44,429 bases of DNA, taken from assembly GCA_964446585.1 (NCBI GenBank), contig CAYUPI010000045.1, positions 1 to 44,429 on the forward strand, given 5' to 3'. This DNA is from CAYUPI01 sp964446585. Lineage in GTDB: Bacteria > Verrucomicrobiota > Verrucomicrobiia > Limisphaerales > UBA8199. The notes beneath the pieces are model-generated. The model was given only the letters and a program-made list of their open reading frames with translations. It searched no databases and was not told the DNA's origin. The translations under genes and the position numbers were made by a program. Positions 34,689 to 43,816 of the stretch are shown one piece after another (positions within the stretch are counted from its first letter, which is position 1; each line of letters starts with the position of its first letter).

Positions 34689-37600
34689 TTAGAAGTACCT
34701 CACCCGATAGTACTGTTTCGCGGAGGCCGTAACTGTGTACGGCGAAGTCGGTGGTCCGGCAACGTCCGTGTATGGGCCGGCGGCCGCGCTAGCTGACTGC
34801 AACGTGCCCCCCGACCAGGTAATCGTCACCTGGCCGGCGCCTGGACCCTTGGTTATCACAGGGGGGACGACGGTGTCCGAGAAGCTGAACCCGTTGGTTG
34901 CCGCTACATAGAGCCCGAGCGCCGCGACCGGCGGCACCGCTATGCCGCGCCAGACTCCGAGGTCGGCGATGTCCGCCTCGCCGTTCTCGGGGTAATAACC
35001 GGTTGGATCCTGCCCGATGCAGGCCTGGCGACCGCTGTCGATGCTGCCTGCCTGATTCACGTTAAGCTTGAGCACTTGGACACCGTCCTGATACGTAACG
35101 GCACTGCCACTGCGTTTGACCGAATGAACCATATGATGCCAGAGACCGTCATTCAAACTGTAAAAGTTGGGTCCCTCGGTCCGCGTGCCGTTGAGCGAAA
35201 ACGCCCAAGTACCGGAACGCACTTCCGAGCCCGAGGAGAATACTCCATTCGACCCGTAGGACGGGGCGAAAGTGAAACCGTTCCCACCGGTCGAGGTTTT
35301 GGCATTACAGAAGAAGGGCAAATCGCCTCCGTCATAAGAGTTGCCACTCACGGGCCACGGGCTGGGCAACCGGATCCAAAAGGCCACTGTGAAATCCACG
35401 TTGTCAGCGAAGTTGAAGTCGGGCCTGACGCCGTAGGCGACATAGTAATCGTTGGTTCCCACGGTCTTGCCGGTGCCTGCTTTCGGAGCAGACCCCGTGT
35501 CGGAGGAGTAATGCAGCCCCTTCGCCTGGAACAACGATGCGATCGGATTGCCACTGCCCGTAGAATCGCCGATTGAGCCACCGGTCACATACTCAAAAAG
35601 GCCCCCGTTGGCCGGGCCAGGACCCACATTGGCAATATTTGTGCCGTAGGGGCCGTAGTTGCGCGTGCCCGTGCCGTGGTTGGCCCGGCCGCTTGAATCC
35701 TGGAGGTTATTGTTAAACCTCATATGCAGCACCAGGCCCGGGATGGGAAGGTCCGCGGTCGGGGCCGACAGCACCGAGATGTGGATGGTGGGGCTGTCGG
35801 CCGGGGGATTCACGCTGTTGGAGACATGCACGAGGTAGTCGCCCACATCGCTGAGACTGACCGCCGGGATGTACAAGATTTGGTCGGTCGCACCCGGGAT
35901 GTCCGTCGGGCCCGGGAACTTTCTCCACTGGTACTGGAGCGTGCAACTGCCGACTGCGCCTGCGTACACTGAGACAGGCCATCCCGAATATTGCGCCACA
36001 GAGGTCGGCGGTACCAGGATGAGCGGGGCCTGGCTCGACCCATATTGCTGACATTTGTGATTGAGCACCTGAACTTCCGTCAGAGCCTTATCGTAGATCG
36101 CCACCTCGTCGATGGAGCCTTGGAGATACAGGTCGTGGGTCGGGGTCACGCCGCCCTGCACCGCTCCAATAGTAGTGGGAATCGGGGTGAAGAGAGGCCC
36201 ACCGGCGGGCGCCGCCGCACCCGGGCCGGATAACACACCGTCCACGTAAATGGACATGGTGGCACCTTCCGCGTCGTACACGCCGACGACATGCTGCCAA
36301 ACGCCGTTCGGCCCCACGAGCGCAATGGCATCGGATGTCGCCGTTGAAGATTCGACGTGGAACCGGTACTTGCCACCGGTGACATCAAGCGAATACTGCA
36401 AGCTGCGGACACCTCCACCGCCATTGGGCCCTCTGCCCTTGGAGACGATGCCGCCGCCATCCAGCGGTTGGCTCACAGCGGCATTGACCCAAGCCTCGAT
36501 GGAGAAGCTCGTCGTACCGCCCGAGAAGTCGAGTCCCTGGATGCCGCCCGCGTACTGGTCCGACTCAGTGGTCGCTATCGCTTTGTCCGGATCCAGTTGC
36601 GAGTATCCGGGCGAGACGCCGAAGGTTACCGGGTCACCCGTGTCCGGGTTAGCATTATACACGCCATCGTGGCCGCCAAAGTAATCACTGGCCACGGTGC
36701 TGTTAGCGGGCTCATCGAGCCGATAGTACGCGATTGGATGGTCCGCCAGGACCGCCGCGGGATACGGCGTCGAGGGAGCCGAAATCACCGTCAAGGTGCC
36801 CGTGGAGCTGAGGGTAGTGCCGATCGGATTGACCATCTGGCAAAAGTATCCGCCGGCGTCAGCGGTCTGCAAATTGGTCTTGGTGAAGCTCGTGAACGTC
36901 GTGCTGGCAGCACCTAGAGAAACAGGCGCGCCACCATTCACATAAAACCATTGATAGGTCACCGGGGAGTTGCCTATGGCAGCCACCGAGAACGAGACCG
37001 TGCCGCCCACATACCGCGTCGGGGCCGATGGCGTCGTATTCGTGGTAATCAAGGGCTTGGTCGATATTACCGTCAGCGGGATGATCGAGCTGGTGGACGA
37101 GCCGTAATCGTTGGTAACGATGACCGCATAGCCCGGATTTGTGGCCGTCTGGCTGACTGACAAATTGTTCAGCGCCAGGGTGGACCCGGTCGCGCCGGGA
37201 ATTGGCGTTCCGTTGGTGGTCCACTGGTAGAGCAACGTCGCTTTGCCGGCGGCGTCCACCGCAAAGCTCACACTGTCGCCGGAAAAATTCGTAATGGGGC
37301 TAAAAGGTATCGTATTATTTGGGGTGTTAAAAGGTATCGTATTGGTAATAAGGGTGACAATGGTGGCCTTCATTTGGGCCGCTTCAAAGATGGACACAAT
37401 GTTCGCCTGTGAAAGCGCATTGGTGAAAATGGCCACTTCATCAATCCAGCCGCCGAGGTAGCGTCCGTCGGTGTAAGGTTCGTTCGTCATGCCCCGCGAG
37501 CCAATCGACCAGGGAGCCACCATCGGCCGTGCTCCGTAGCCGCCTGAGCCACTCGCGATCAACTGGTCATACCGATACAAATTCCACATCGAACTCGTCT

Positions 37601-38969
37601 TATCGAAGGTTCCGGCCAGAAAAACCCAACTGCCAATGTCGGCCTTTGCGCGGCCGGCGGCCGAGCTCGCGCCTTCCCCAGGGCTCCAGGAGCCGACTTC
37701 GTATATGCCGTTGTTAATCCGCATTTGCGTTTCCAGGTTGTTGACGCCGTCGTAGCCATGCGAGAGAATATTGCGAAGGCCATAATCGGTAGTGGGTTTA
37801 ACCCAGGCAATCATGCTGATATTGGTGGAGAAGTTCAGTCCGGCGGGATTGCCGAGATCGACGTTGCCTGCGGCATAGAATCCTTTGACGCCCGGATTGC
37901 TGGCCGGCGACTCTGGAAATCCAACAAACGGCGGTCCAGCCACGCCGGCGGCAAGGCCTGGACGGTTGGTGCCGCGGGCGACGGCACCCAAGGTTCCGCT
38001 GTTCGCAGTTATAGGCAGCGTGGTTGGATCGATAGGATCGTACTCCGGCTCGTCGAGTTTCCAGTAGCCGACCGGGCTGCTCGCGAGAACCGATGCCGCG
38101 TAACCGGCAATATTATGGTTGGTGCCTAAGTACCAGTGGTTGGAAATCGTGGTGGCGCTCAAGACATTGGTATAATAGGCGACCTGCTGCAGCCCGCCGT
38201 CGAAAGTTCGGCCGCTGCCGGTACCTGGCCAGCCTGAAAAAGTCGTGCCGCCAATGCGGAAAGGTTGCTTTCGGTTGGGATTGTAGCCCGCCCCGCCGCT
38301 CACGGATGACGGCCCTGCTCGCAAGAAACCGTTTACGTAAAGGCTTGCCTTTGCGCCGTCATAGACGGCGACGACGTGGGACCACGCGCCCATTAGGGCC
38401 GAATTAGCGGCTGACTGAATGCTAACGGCGTAGGAAGCCACGCCGCCGATCCGCCAATTCCATCTTTGGCCGCCAACGTTATAGTAAACAAGATAGCCTG
38501 AGCGGCTGAAGTTGACGTCCATGCTGAAAACCGGGGTCAGCAGGTCTGCTCCGGCTGAGTTCGTGTTGGGCTGGGCCCAGAATTCTACCGTGAACGGACT
38601 GCCTTTTGGCGGATTAAAAGCATCATTGTACGGCACATCAATCATCGAGTTCCAGTTTCCACCAATCGAGCCGGCCGCGTTGGTCAGGGTGATGCAGGTG
38701 CCGATCAGGCCCGGCTGCTGCAGCGCGAGTACGTAATTGGGATCGTCGATCCCGTAAGGAAAGGGAAAGCCATTTGCCACGGCCCCCAAAGAACCATAAT
38801 TGGTGATGATATTGGCGGCGGGCGGCTGCACCGACTCGCTCAAACGCCAGTATCCGACGGGATTGAAGGACAAGACTGTGTCGCTATAATTAAGCGCCCC
38901 CTGCACCGCGGTGCATGAAAGCACCAGGGCTGCGACGGGCAATAGGTAATGTCGAACGCGTGTCTTCAT
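34689..38969 (-). CDS. giant secreted protein with four LamG-like and several Ig-like domains
   Basis: This 1426-residue exported protein starts with a signal peptide (about 25 residues, ending VQG-A). Four concanavalin-A/LamG-like domains begin with related text: LSFNPVGYWRLSE (about 33), LASSPVGYWKLDE (about 295), LADHPIAYYRLDE (about 745) and LVLHMRFNNNLQDSSG (about 1085). Ig-like domains lie at about 555-740 (two) and 985-1075 (one). The end (ITWSGGTLQSASAAAGPYTD ... QYYRVRYF) is the short beta domain often found at the C-terminus of secreted Verrucomicrobia proteins, perhaps a sorting or export tag. No catalytic site is visible. LamG domains often bind glycans or other proteins; a surface adhesin or polymer-binding role is possible. 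A strong promoter candidate lies about 190 bases upstream and a terminator follows. Confidence 0.85.
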   Translation of the reverse strand: MKTRVRHYLLPVAALVLSCTAVQGALNYSDTVLSFNPVGYWRLSESVQPPAANIITNYGSLGAVANGFPFPYGIDDPNYVLALQQPGLIGTCITLTNAAGSIGGNWNSMIDVPYNDAFNPPKGSPFTVEFWAQPNTNSAGADLLTPVFSMDVNFSRSGYLVYYNVGGQRWNWRIGGVASYAVSIQSAANSALMGAWSHVVAVYDGAKASLYVNGFLRAGPSSVSGGAGYNPNRKQPFRIGGTTFSGWPGTGSGRTFDGGLQQVAYYTNVLSATTISNHWYLGTNHNIAGYAASVLASSPVGYWKLDEPEYDPIDPTTLPITANSGTLGAVARGTNRPGLAAGVAGPPFVGFPESPASNPGVKGFYAAGNVDLGNPAGLNFSTNISMIAWVKPTTDYGLRNILSHGYDGVNNLETQMRINNGIYEVGSWSPGEGASSAAGRAKADIGSWVFLAGTFDKTSSMWNLYRYDQLIASGSGGYGARPMVAPWSIGSRGMTNEPYTDGRYLGGWIDEVAIFTNALSQANIVSIFEAAQMKATIVTLITNTIPFNTPNNTIPFSPITNFSGDSVSFAVDAAGKATLLYQWTTNGTPIPGATGSTLALNNLSVSQTATNPGYAVIVTNDYGSSTSSIIPLTVISTKPLITTNTTPSAPTRYVGGTVSFSVAAIGNSPVTYQWFYVNGGAPVSLGAASTTFTSFTKTNLQTADAGGYFCQMVNPIGTTLSSTGTLTVISAPSTPYPAAVLADHPIAYYRLDEPANSTVASDYFGGHDGVYNANPDTGDPVTFGVSPGYSQLDPDKAIATTESDQYAGGIQGLDFSGGTTSFSIEAWVNAAVSQPLDGGGIVSKGRGPNGGGGVRSLQYSLDVTGGKYRFHVESSTATSDAIALVGPNGVWQHVVGVYDAEGATMSIYVDGVLSGPGAAAPAGGPLFTPIPTTIGAVQGGVTPTHDLYLQGSIDEVAIYDKALTEVQVLNHKCQQYGSSQAPLILVPPTSVAQYSGWPVSVYAGAVGSCTLQYQWRKFPGPTDIPGATDQILYIPAVSLSDVGDYLVHVSNSVNPPADSPTIHISVLSAPTADLPIPGLVLHMRFNNNLQDSSGRANHGTGTRNYGPYGTNIANVGPGPANGGLFEYVTGGSIGDSTGSGNPIASLFQAKGLHYSSDTGSAPKAGTGKTVGTNDYYVAYGVRPDFNFADNVDFTVAFWIRLPSPWPVSGNSYDGGDLPFFCNAKTSTGGNGFTFAPSYGSNGVFSSGSEVRSGTWAFSLNGTRTEGPNFYSLNDGLWHHMVHSVKRSGSAVTYQDGVQVLKLNVNQAGSIDSGRQACIGQDPTGYYPENGEADIADLGVWRGIAVPPVAALGLYVAATNGFSFSDTVVPPVITKGPGAGQVTITWSGGTLQSASAAAGPYTDVAGPPTSPYTVTASAKQYYRVRYF

Positions 38970-39323
38970 AGGTGGGACTGTTGTATTTTTGTTATTCGGA
39001 GAGCGAAACCATCACGGGTTGTGGAGGGTTGAGGGTTGAGGCGATAAGTCTTACGCTGACCACGATTTTTTGCGCTGATGCCATCAATCAATTCGACATT
39101 CCCGGGAGCGATCTCGCGGCGTACGCTGCTGCGCGGAATCTGCCATTAAACGGAACTGTTACGCTTATACCAAGAGAACGGTCCCAGTGTCAACTATATT
39201 TTAGCGACAAATTTGGCGCAAATCTTGATCTCGCTAGCGCTGCGAGAACCACGCACACCCTGCGCCTTGGATTCTGCCCCTGCGCCCGTTGGCGCTGAAC
39301 CGCCCCAGGACCCTGCGGCAAAC
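38970..39323. other. 354-base gap upstream of the LamG gene
   Basis: No gene is supported here. It holds the promoter candidate of the LamG gene at 39164-39202, giving an expected leader of about 190 bases. A short run GGAGGGTTGAGGGTTGAGG at about 39022-39040 is one arm of a word-type repeat without an obvious partner. A small open plus-strand frame (about 108 codons) crosses the gap, but it reads across the promoter and into the pseudopilin and has no family features. Confidence 0.6.
39164..39202 (-). promoter_or_regulatory. promoter of the LamG gene with the shared AAAATnTnGTTGACA element
   Basis: Minus strand: a perfect -35 box TTGACA (39188-39193), an 18-base spacer and TATAAG (39164-39169; five of six match). 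Just upstream of the -35 box is AAAATATAG, the same arrangement as in front of both pseudopilin genes. The start of transcription would be near 39157. Confidence 0.7.
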
Positions 39324-40235
39324 CTAATTGCCGCTCCAAACCTTCGGACGCACCGAGTGGTCTTGCAACCAGGCAACATCCTGGTTCCGAGGCGTGCTAT
39401 AGACATCCTGAAAGACGACCGACGAATAAAGGGGAGGGCAAGTGCGGGGATCGCGCCATCTGTGGATTTCGGAATGGCCGTCCACGAACGAGAAGCCGCA
39501 AGCCAAATTGTGATACATGCCAGGGATGTCCTGGCTAAAAGCATATGAAGTCGGTGTGGGCGCGCTCCGATTGTCTTTCGGGAACCCAGGCATATAGCAC
39601 ATGTAATTGCCCCAATTGATAATGTCTTCGCGCTCGTCAAGGAAGACCCACGTCTTCGAGGGGCCGGGGCTGGGCAAACCGCCGGAGAAGTGGCTGAGTT
39701 TCGTGTAAATGCTGAACGAGTCCGCCCAAGGCCAGCCACCGTCCGTGCCAACGAACCCGCCACAATACAGGTTCATGGACATGGTGCGAACGCGCGGCAC
39801 AAGGGTACCATCTGCCTTTTTTGCCATCGAATGGTCGGCGGGACACTTATAGATTCCCGGGTTCTTGGAATAAGCCCAAAGCGGACGCACCATGATGTCC
39901 ACACTAGGATCGTAATTCGCCGGGTCTGTCGTGCCGGGGGTGAGTTTTGTCCAGGTCCAGGCATACTGGTTTAAGGGATTGCTGCCTCCGTCATCGCTCG
40001 CGAAGACCAAAATGTCGCGATTGTCCTCAGCATACAATCTCCACGCCAGGCACAATTGGCGGTGATTCGACATGCACTGGATGCCCTGCGCTTTAAGTTT
40101 GGCTTTGCTTAGCGCCGGCAGCAGCATTGAGGCGAGGATTGCGATAATCGCAATGACGACCAGGAGTTCGATAAGGGTAAACGCACCCGTCGCACGGGGC
40201 GCCCGATTCCAGGAGAAGTTTTTGTTCACTTTCAT
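39324..40235 (-). CDS. type II secretion-type pseudopilin, H-x9-DG family, copy 1
   Basis: From the ATG at 40235 this is 303 residues. A basic leader ends ATG-AFTLIELLVVIAI (cut expected after Gly17), followed by the single hydrophobic helix of type IV pilins and pseudopilins. The large C-terminal part carries KNPGIYKCPADHS and the motif His-x9-Asp-Gly (HNLACGFSFVDG) with HSEIHRWRD. This family is greatly expanded in planctomycetes and Verrucomicrobia; its members are exported to the envelope, with roles mostly unknown. The frame stays open 16 codons further up, but both paralogues agree at MKVN. It reads from its own promoter candidate. Confidence 0.92.
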   Translation of the reverse strand: MKVNKNFSWNRAPRATGAFTLIELLVVIAIIAILASMLLPALSKAKLKAQGIQCMSNHRQLCLAWRLYAEDNRDILVFASDDGGSNPLNQYAWTWTKLTPGTTDPANYDPSVDIMVRPLWAYSKNPGIYKCPADHSMAKKADGTLVPRVRTMSMNLYCGGFVGTDGGWPWADSFSIYTKLSHFSGGLPSPGPSKTWVFLDEREDIINWGNYMCYMPGFPKDNRSAPTPTSYAFSQDIPGMYHNLACGFSFVDGHSEIHRWRDPRTCPPLYSSVVFQDVYSTPRNQDVAWLQDHSVRPKVWSGN

Positions 40236-40318
40236 AGCGCGTATCGAGCTATTAGCCCGGCCCACTATTTCCACGACGAACACTAAGTTAGAATTCTTTC
40301 ACTAATGGCTAACTTTCA

Positions 40319-40355
40319 ACATTACCAAGACTGCGAGCCCTGTCAACAAGATTTT
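40319..40355 (-). promoter_or_regulatory. promoter candidate of pseudopilin copy 1
   Basis: Minus strand: TTGACA (40341-40346) behind AAAATCTTG, a 16-base spacer and a weak TAATGT -10 box (40319-40324). The 16 bases CTGTCAACAAGATTTT (plus strand, 40340-40355) recur exactly before copy 2. Confidence 0.6.
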
Positions 40356-40461
40356 GTGCCGTCCCGCGAGCCAGGCCTTCAACTCAGTTTTCTTAGGCCT
40401 CATATTTTTGAGGGCCAGTGTTTTGGGCTCGTCCCCGATTTCTGCCACCCGAACGAAAGGC

Positions 40462-41325
40462 CTATTTGGGCCGGGTGGTGCGATCCTGCATCCAGGCGAC
40501 ATCCTGGTTGCGCGGGCTGGCAAACCCGGAGTAGCCGTTGAAAGTCAGCCCGCCGGTGATCAGCGGGGGCATGGTCCGCTGATCGCGCCAGCGATGGATC
40601 TCGGCGTGGCCGTCGGCAAAGGAAAGGCCACCAGCCTTGCCATGATACGAAGCGGGAAGATCGAGCCAGTTGTAGCTCGTCGGGGTGAGCGGTTGGTAGC
40701 CGGTCATGTCCGTTAAAAAATTGCCCCAATTGATCGCATCCTCGCGCTCATCAATAAACACGAAGACCTTGACCGCGCCCGGAACCACCAATTGGGAATA
40801 CTTAAGGTACATGCGGTAGCTATCGTTGGGGTCCTGCCCATGAAACCCGCCCAGGAAGAGGTTCATCGCGATGCTGCGCACCCGAGGTTTAATTTCTCCA
40901 CTGACGGTCACGACGGACTTGTCGGCGGGACACTTGAATATCCCCGGATTCTTGCCGCAATAGGGCCACATCGGACTCTTGGTAATGTCCTGGTTGATGT
41001 CCCAGTTTGATCGGTTTCCAGGGCTGAAGTCCAAGCCGCCCGTCATCCAGGTTTCCGGGTCAGTGGCGAAGGTTTGGGCATCGCCGCTGGCGTAGAGCAA
41101 TTTGTCGTTATTATCCTCGGTGTACATGCGCCAGGCCAGCGTTACCTGTCGGCCGTTGCTCATGCATTGGATTCCCTGCGCCTTGAGTCGTGCTCTGGCC
41201 AGCGCCGGGAGCAGCATCGAGGCGAGGATGGCGATAATCGCGATTACTACAAGGAGTTCGATGAGGGTAAATGCACCCTTAGCGAGGGGTGTCCGATTGG
41301 GGTAGATCCTTTGGTTCACTTTCAT
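40462..41325 (-). CDS. type II secretion-type pseudopilin, H-x9-DG family, copy 2
   Basis: This is a 287-residue paralogue of copy 1, from the ATG at 41325 (start MKVNQRIYPNR). The leader and helix are AKG-AFTLIELLVVIAI. It shares ALARARLKAQGIQCMSNGRQ with copy 1, KNPGIFKCPADKS, FVFIDEREDAINWGNF and the His-x9-Asp-Gly motif (HGKAGGLSFADG) with HAEIHRWRD. Near the end both have SPRNQDVAW(L/M)QD. The duplication took the promoter element along with the gene. Copy 2 lies directly upstream of copy 1, 226 bases apart. Confidence 0.92.
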   Translation of the reverse strand: MKVNQRIYPNRTPLAKGAFTLIELLVVIAIIAILASMLLPALARARLKAQGIQCMSNGRQVTLAWRMYTEDNNDKLLYASGDAQTFATDPETWMTGGLDFSPGNRSNWDINQDITKSPMWPYCGKNPGIFKCPADKSVVTVSGEIKPRVRSIAMNLFLGGFHGQDPNDSYRMYLKYSQLVVPGAVKVFVFIDEREDAINWGNFLTDMTGYQPLTPTSYNWLDLPASYHGKAGGLSFADGHAEIHRWRDQRTMPPLITGGLTFNGYSGFASPRNQDVAWMQDRTTRPK

Positions 41326-41400
41326 AGCGAGTATGGAGTGATTTGGCAGTCTTGGCATTTCGTACGTGAAATGCACGTTAATTTCGAATGTTGATTCCCA

Positions 41401-41437
41401 AGCTTACTCGGACCGGCTGGACTGTCAACAAGATTTT
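41401..41437 (-). promoter_or_regulatory. promoter candidate of pseudopilin copy 2
   Basis: Minus strand: TTGACA (41423-41428) behind AAAATCTTG, a 16-base spacer and a weak TAAGCT -10 box (41401-41406). The layout is identical to copy 1, including the spacer length. Confidence 0.6.
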
Positions 41438-41497
41438 TTCACAAGATCTTTTCTTTTTCGAGCGCGCAAATTAGGTTGAAATCGTTATCCCTGCGGC

Positions 41498-42709
41498 TCA
41501 AAGCTCCGCGAGCATCCGCTCCAATTCAGTGTCGGTATTGTAAAAATGAGGTGACAGCCGGATATACTTTTGGCCGGCTCGATCCGTCCGGAGCGAAGTG
41601 ACGACGCCAGCGGCCAGCAGGCGCTGATGCAGCGCGGCTAAATCCACTTCGGGCCGATTAAAGGAGATGATGGCGCTCGCAGTTTCGGGCGCGGCCTCCG
41701 CCTGCAGCACGCAGTAACCCAGGCGCCGCAAAGCAGGGACCAACTGCGCCCGTTTGCGCAACAGCTCACGAGCGATGTCGGCGACTCCAAACTCCATAAT
41801 CAATTCCATGGCAGCGACCAGGCCGACGAGACCCAGTAGATTGTGCGTGCCAGCCTCGTATTTCTGAGCTCCAGCGCGATAGACAATTGTCTCCTGCGCG
41901 ATGTAATTGGGACAGCGCACACTGTGCCAGCCATACACCGGGGGGCTCAACCGCTCTTGCAGCGAGCGGCGCACGTACATCAGCCCGGCGCCGCAAGGGC
42001 CAAGCAGCCATTTGTGCGCATCCGACGCCAGGAGATCTACCTGTTCGACCGTTGTCGGAAACGCACCCAGCGTCTGGATAGCATCCAGGCAAAACAGGAT
42101 CTGGCGCTCGCGCAAAGCGCGGCCGATGGCGGGCACATCGATCCTTTCGCCACTGATGAAATGACACGAGGCCAGCGAGACCAGCCTTGTGTTGTCGTCC
42201 ACTTGACCCAGGACAACGTCCGGACGAATGACCCCAAGGCTACAAGTTTTTAGCCGCCGCACCTCGACTCCCTGCTCGGCCAGGGCCATCCAGGGATAAA
42301 CGTTGGATGGATAATCATCAAAATAGATCAGCACGTTGTCGCCACGACGGAACTTGAGGCCGCTGGCGAAAAAACTCAGCGTCAGGGATGTCGGGCCGAC
42401 GAAGGCCACTTCTTCTGGCTCGCAGTTCAGCAACTGCGCGCCTAGCCGGCGGCCCTTACTGAGGATCGTGGGATAAACCACTGTCTCCTGGTCGGCTGTG
42501 GAGGACTCGTTGGCATAGTGAGAGATCGCTTCCGCCACGCGGCGCGGCAGCGGACAATCGCCCGCATGCGCCAGAAAGACCTGGTTGCGGGCAACGGGAA
42601 ACTCGTGCAACCGGAGCGGCTCGTTCGAGAGAATTTCAGTAACGGTCAAAGGCTGATTGCAGCAATTATGTGCGACGCCGGCCTTAGTACTGTCAGATTG
42701 GTTCGTCAT
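41498..42709 (-). CDS. class-V aminotransferase-fold PLP enzyme
   Basis: The 403-residue cytoplasmic enzyme has the fold-type I class V pattern: GPTSLTLSFFASGLKFRRGD near residues 105-124, Asp209 in FCLDAIQTLGAFP (binds the PLP ring nitrogen), and the Schiff-base Lys233 in ASDAHKWLLGPCGAGL. The C-terminus has the small domain with RLSPHFYNTDTELERML. This is the wider family of cysteine desulfurases, kynureninases and isopenicillin-N epimerase-like proteins. The catalytic cysteine loop of SufS is not apparent, so a desulfurase role is not supported; a more precise name is not possible. It lies 16 bases after the gspF-like gene. Confidence 0.85.
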   Translation of the reverse strand: MTNQSDSTKAGVAHNCCNQPLTVTEILSNEPLRLHEFPVARNQVFLAHAGDCPLPRRVAEAISHYANESSTADQETVVYPTILSKGRRLGAQLLNCEPEEVAFVGPTSLTLSFFASGLKFRRGDNVLIYFDDYPSNVYPWMALAEQGVEVRRLKTCSLGVIRPDVVLGQVDDNTRLVSLASCHFISGERIDVPAIGRALRERQILFCLDAIQTLGAFPTTVEQVDLLASDAHKWLLGPCGAGLMYVRRSLQERLSPPVYGWHSVRCPNYIAQETIVYRAGAQKYEAGTHNLLGLVGLVAAMELIMEFGVADIARELLRKRAQLVPALRRLGYCVLQAEAAPETASAIISFNRPEVDLAALHQRLLAAGVVTSLRTDRAGQKYIRLSPHFYNTDTELERMLAEL

Positions 42710-42725
42710 TCAGCCTCGCCGTCTT

Positions 42726-43727
42726 CTAAAACCCTCCTGCATTCCCGATCTGCTTGAAATATCCCGACCAAAACCCGACAACCCGCCAGGCGATCATCAG
42801 CACCACCACAAAATAGAACCCTCTCGGGGTCCATTGCGCCACTGCATGCAGTTTGCGTGAGCCTTCCTCCTGGTAATAGTGGTGCAGGCGCCGCAACGTT
42901 TCATCGAGCGTGCCGCTGACTTCGCCCGTGGTGTATTGGTTGGCAAAAAGCTCGGGAAACCGGGAGCAGGCGCTGACTGTCTCGGCCGGGGTCTGGCCGC
43001 CGCGGACCAGCGGCCGCCACGCCAGCACAGCCCGGCGCAACGCCGGCGAACCACTGGCGGCGGCCGCCAGCTCCCACGCTTCAATGACGGTGACGCCGGC
43101 GCTCAGCAGCGCTTCCAAAGCCGCCGCCAGCCGCGAGAGGGCCAGATAATGTCGGGCGGTTCCCAGCACCGGGATCGGAGCGAGCAACGATTCCAACCAA
43201 CCGCGCCAGGTTTCGCCATGCCTGCTTTGTGATGCGTAAATCACCAAGGCGACGAACAAATAGAGCGGGAGCAAGAGTCCGAGCGTTTGGCGCAGATAAG
43301 CCGCCAGGTTGCCAGTCAGGAAGAATTGGGCGAATGGAAAAATAAAAATGGCCAGGTGGAGCAAAATTACTGGATAGCCCAAATCAGCCATTAATTTTCG
43401 CGCCAATTGGGCACGGTCCCGGTAATAATCGGCCAATAATCGGAAGCAGGCCTCCAGACGGCCGCTCTGTTCACCGGCCTGCAGCAAGGCTACATCAAAC
43501 GCAGGCAGCCACTGGCCCATTCGCTGAACGGATTCGGTCAGGGTAAATCCGTGCGCAAGTTCCTCAAGCAAGCGCCCGATCGGCCGACGATAGGAACGCG
43601 ACGGCGGGTGGCGCTTGAGCTGTTCCAGCCCCCGCGTCAAGCCCAGGCCGGCGCCGGTCAACGCGCCAAGCTGATGATAAAACTCGGCGCGCCGGAAGAA
43701 TTGTGACGGCGTGAATTCCAACGGCAT
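42726..43727 (-). CDS. type II secretion system F family protein
   Basis: GspF/PilC is the inner-membrane platform protein of type II secretion and type IV pilus machines. This one has 333 residues, shorter than the usual 400, and shows two GspF repeats: FYHQLGALTGAGLGLTRGLEQL (first) and LSRLAAALEALLSAGVTVIEAW (second), each followed by GEQSGRL or GEVSGTLDETLRRL. Three membrane helices are expected (about 118-140, 145-165 and 305-325). The missing length is the N-terminal cytoplasmic part. No ATPase or secretin gene is beside it. It is possible that it serves the nearby pseudopilins. A 20-bp perfect hairpin stands in front of its start. Confidence 0.85.
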   Translation of the reverse strand: MPLEFTPSQFFRRAEFYHQLGALTGAGLGLTRGLEQLKRHPPSRSYRRPIGRLLEELAHGFTLTESVQRMGQWLPAFDVALLQAGEQSGRLEACFRLLADYYRDRAQLARKLMADLGYPVILLHLAIFIFPFAQFFLTGNLAAYLRQTLGLLLPLYLFVALVIYASQSRHGETWRGWLESLLAPIPVLGTARHYLALSRLAAALEALLSAGVTVIEAWELAAAASGSPALRRAVLAWRPLVRGGQTPAETVSACSRFPELFANQYTTGEVSGTLDETLRRLHHYYQEEGSRKLHAVAQWTPRGFYFVVVLMIAWRVVGFWSGYFKQIGNAGGF

Positions 43728-43737
43728 GAGAAGGAAA

Positions 43738-43807
43738 GGAGTGTTGGAGTGGTGGAGCGTTGAAGTGTTGAGATTAGCACTCCATTACTCCACCACTCCA
43801 ACACTCC
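43738..43807. repeat. perfect inverted repeat of GGAGT words between trxA and the gspF-like gene
   Basis: Arms 43738-43757 (GGAGTGTTGGAGTGGTG, GAG) and 43788-43807 are perfect inverted copies over 20 bases with a 30-base middle that repeats the same words less exactly. It fills the gap from 10 bases after the trxA stop to 11 bases before the gspF-like ATG. It is the same kind of word-built hairpin as at 28041-28179. Confidence 0.88.
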
Positions 43808-43816
43808 GTTTCTTCT

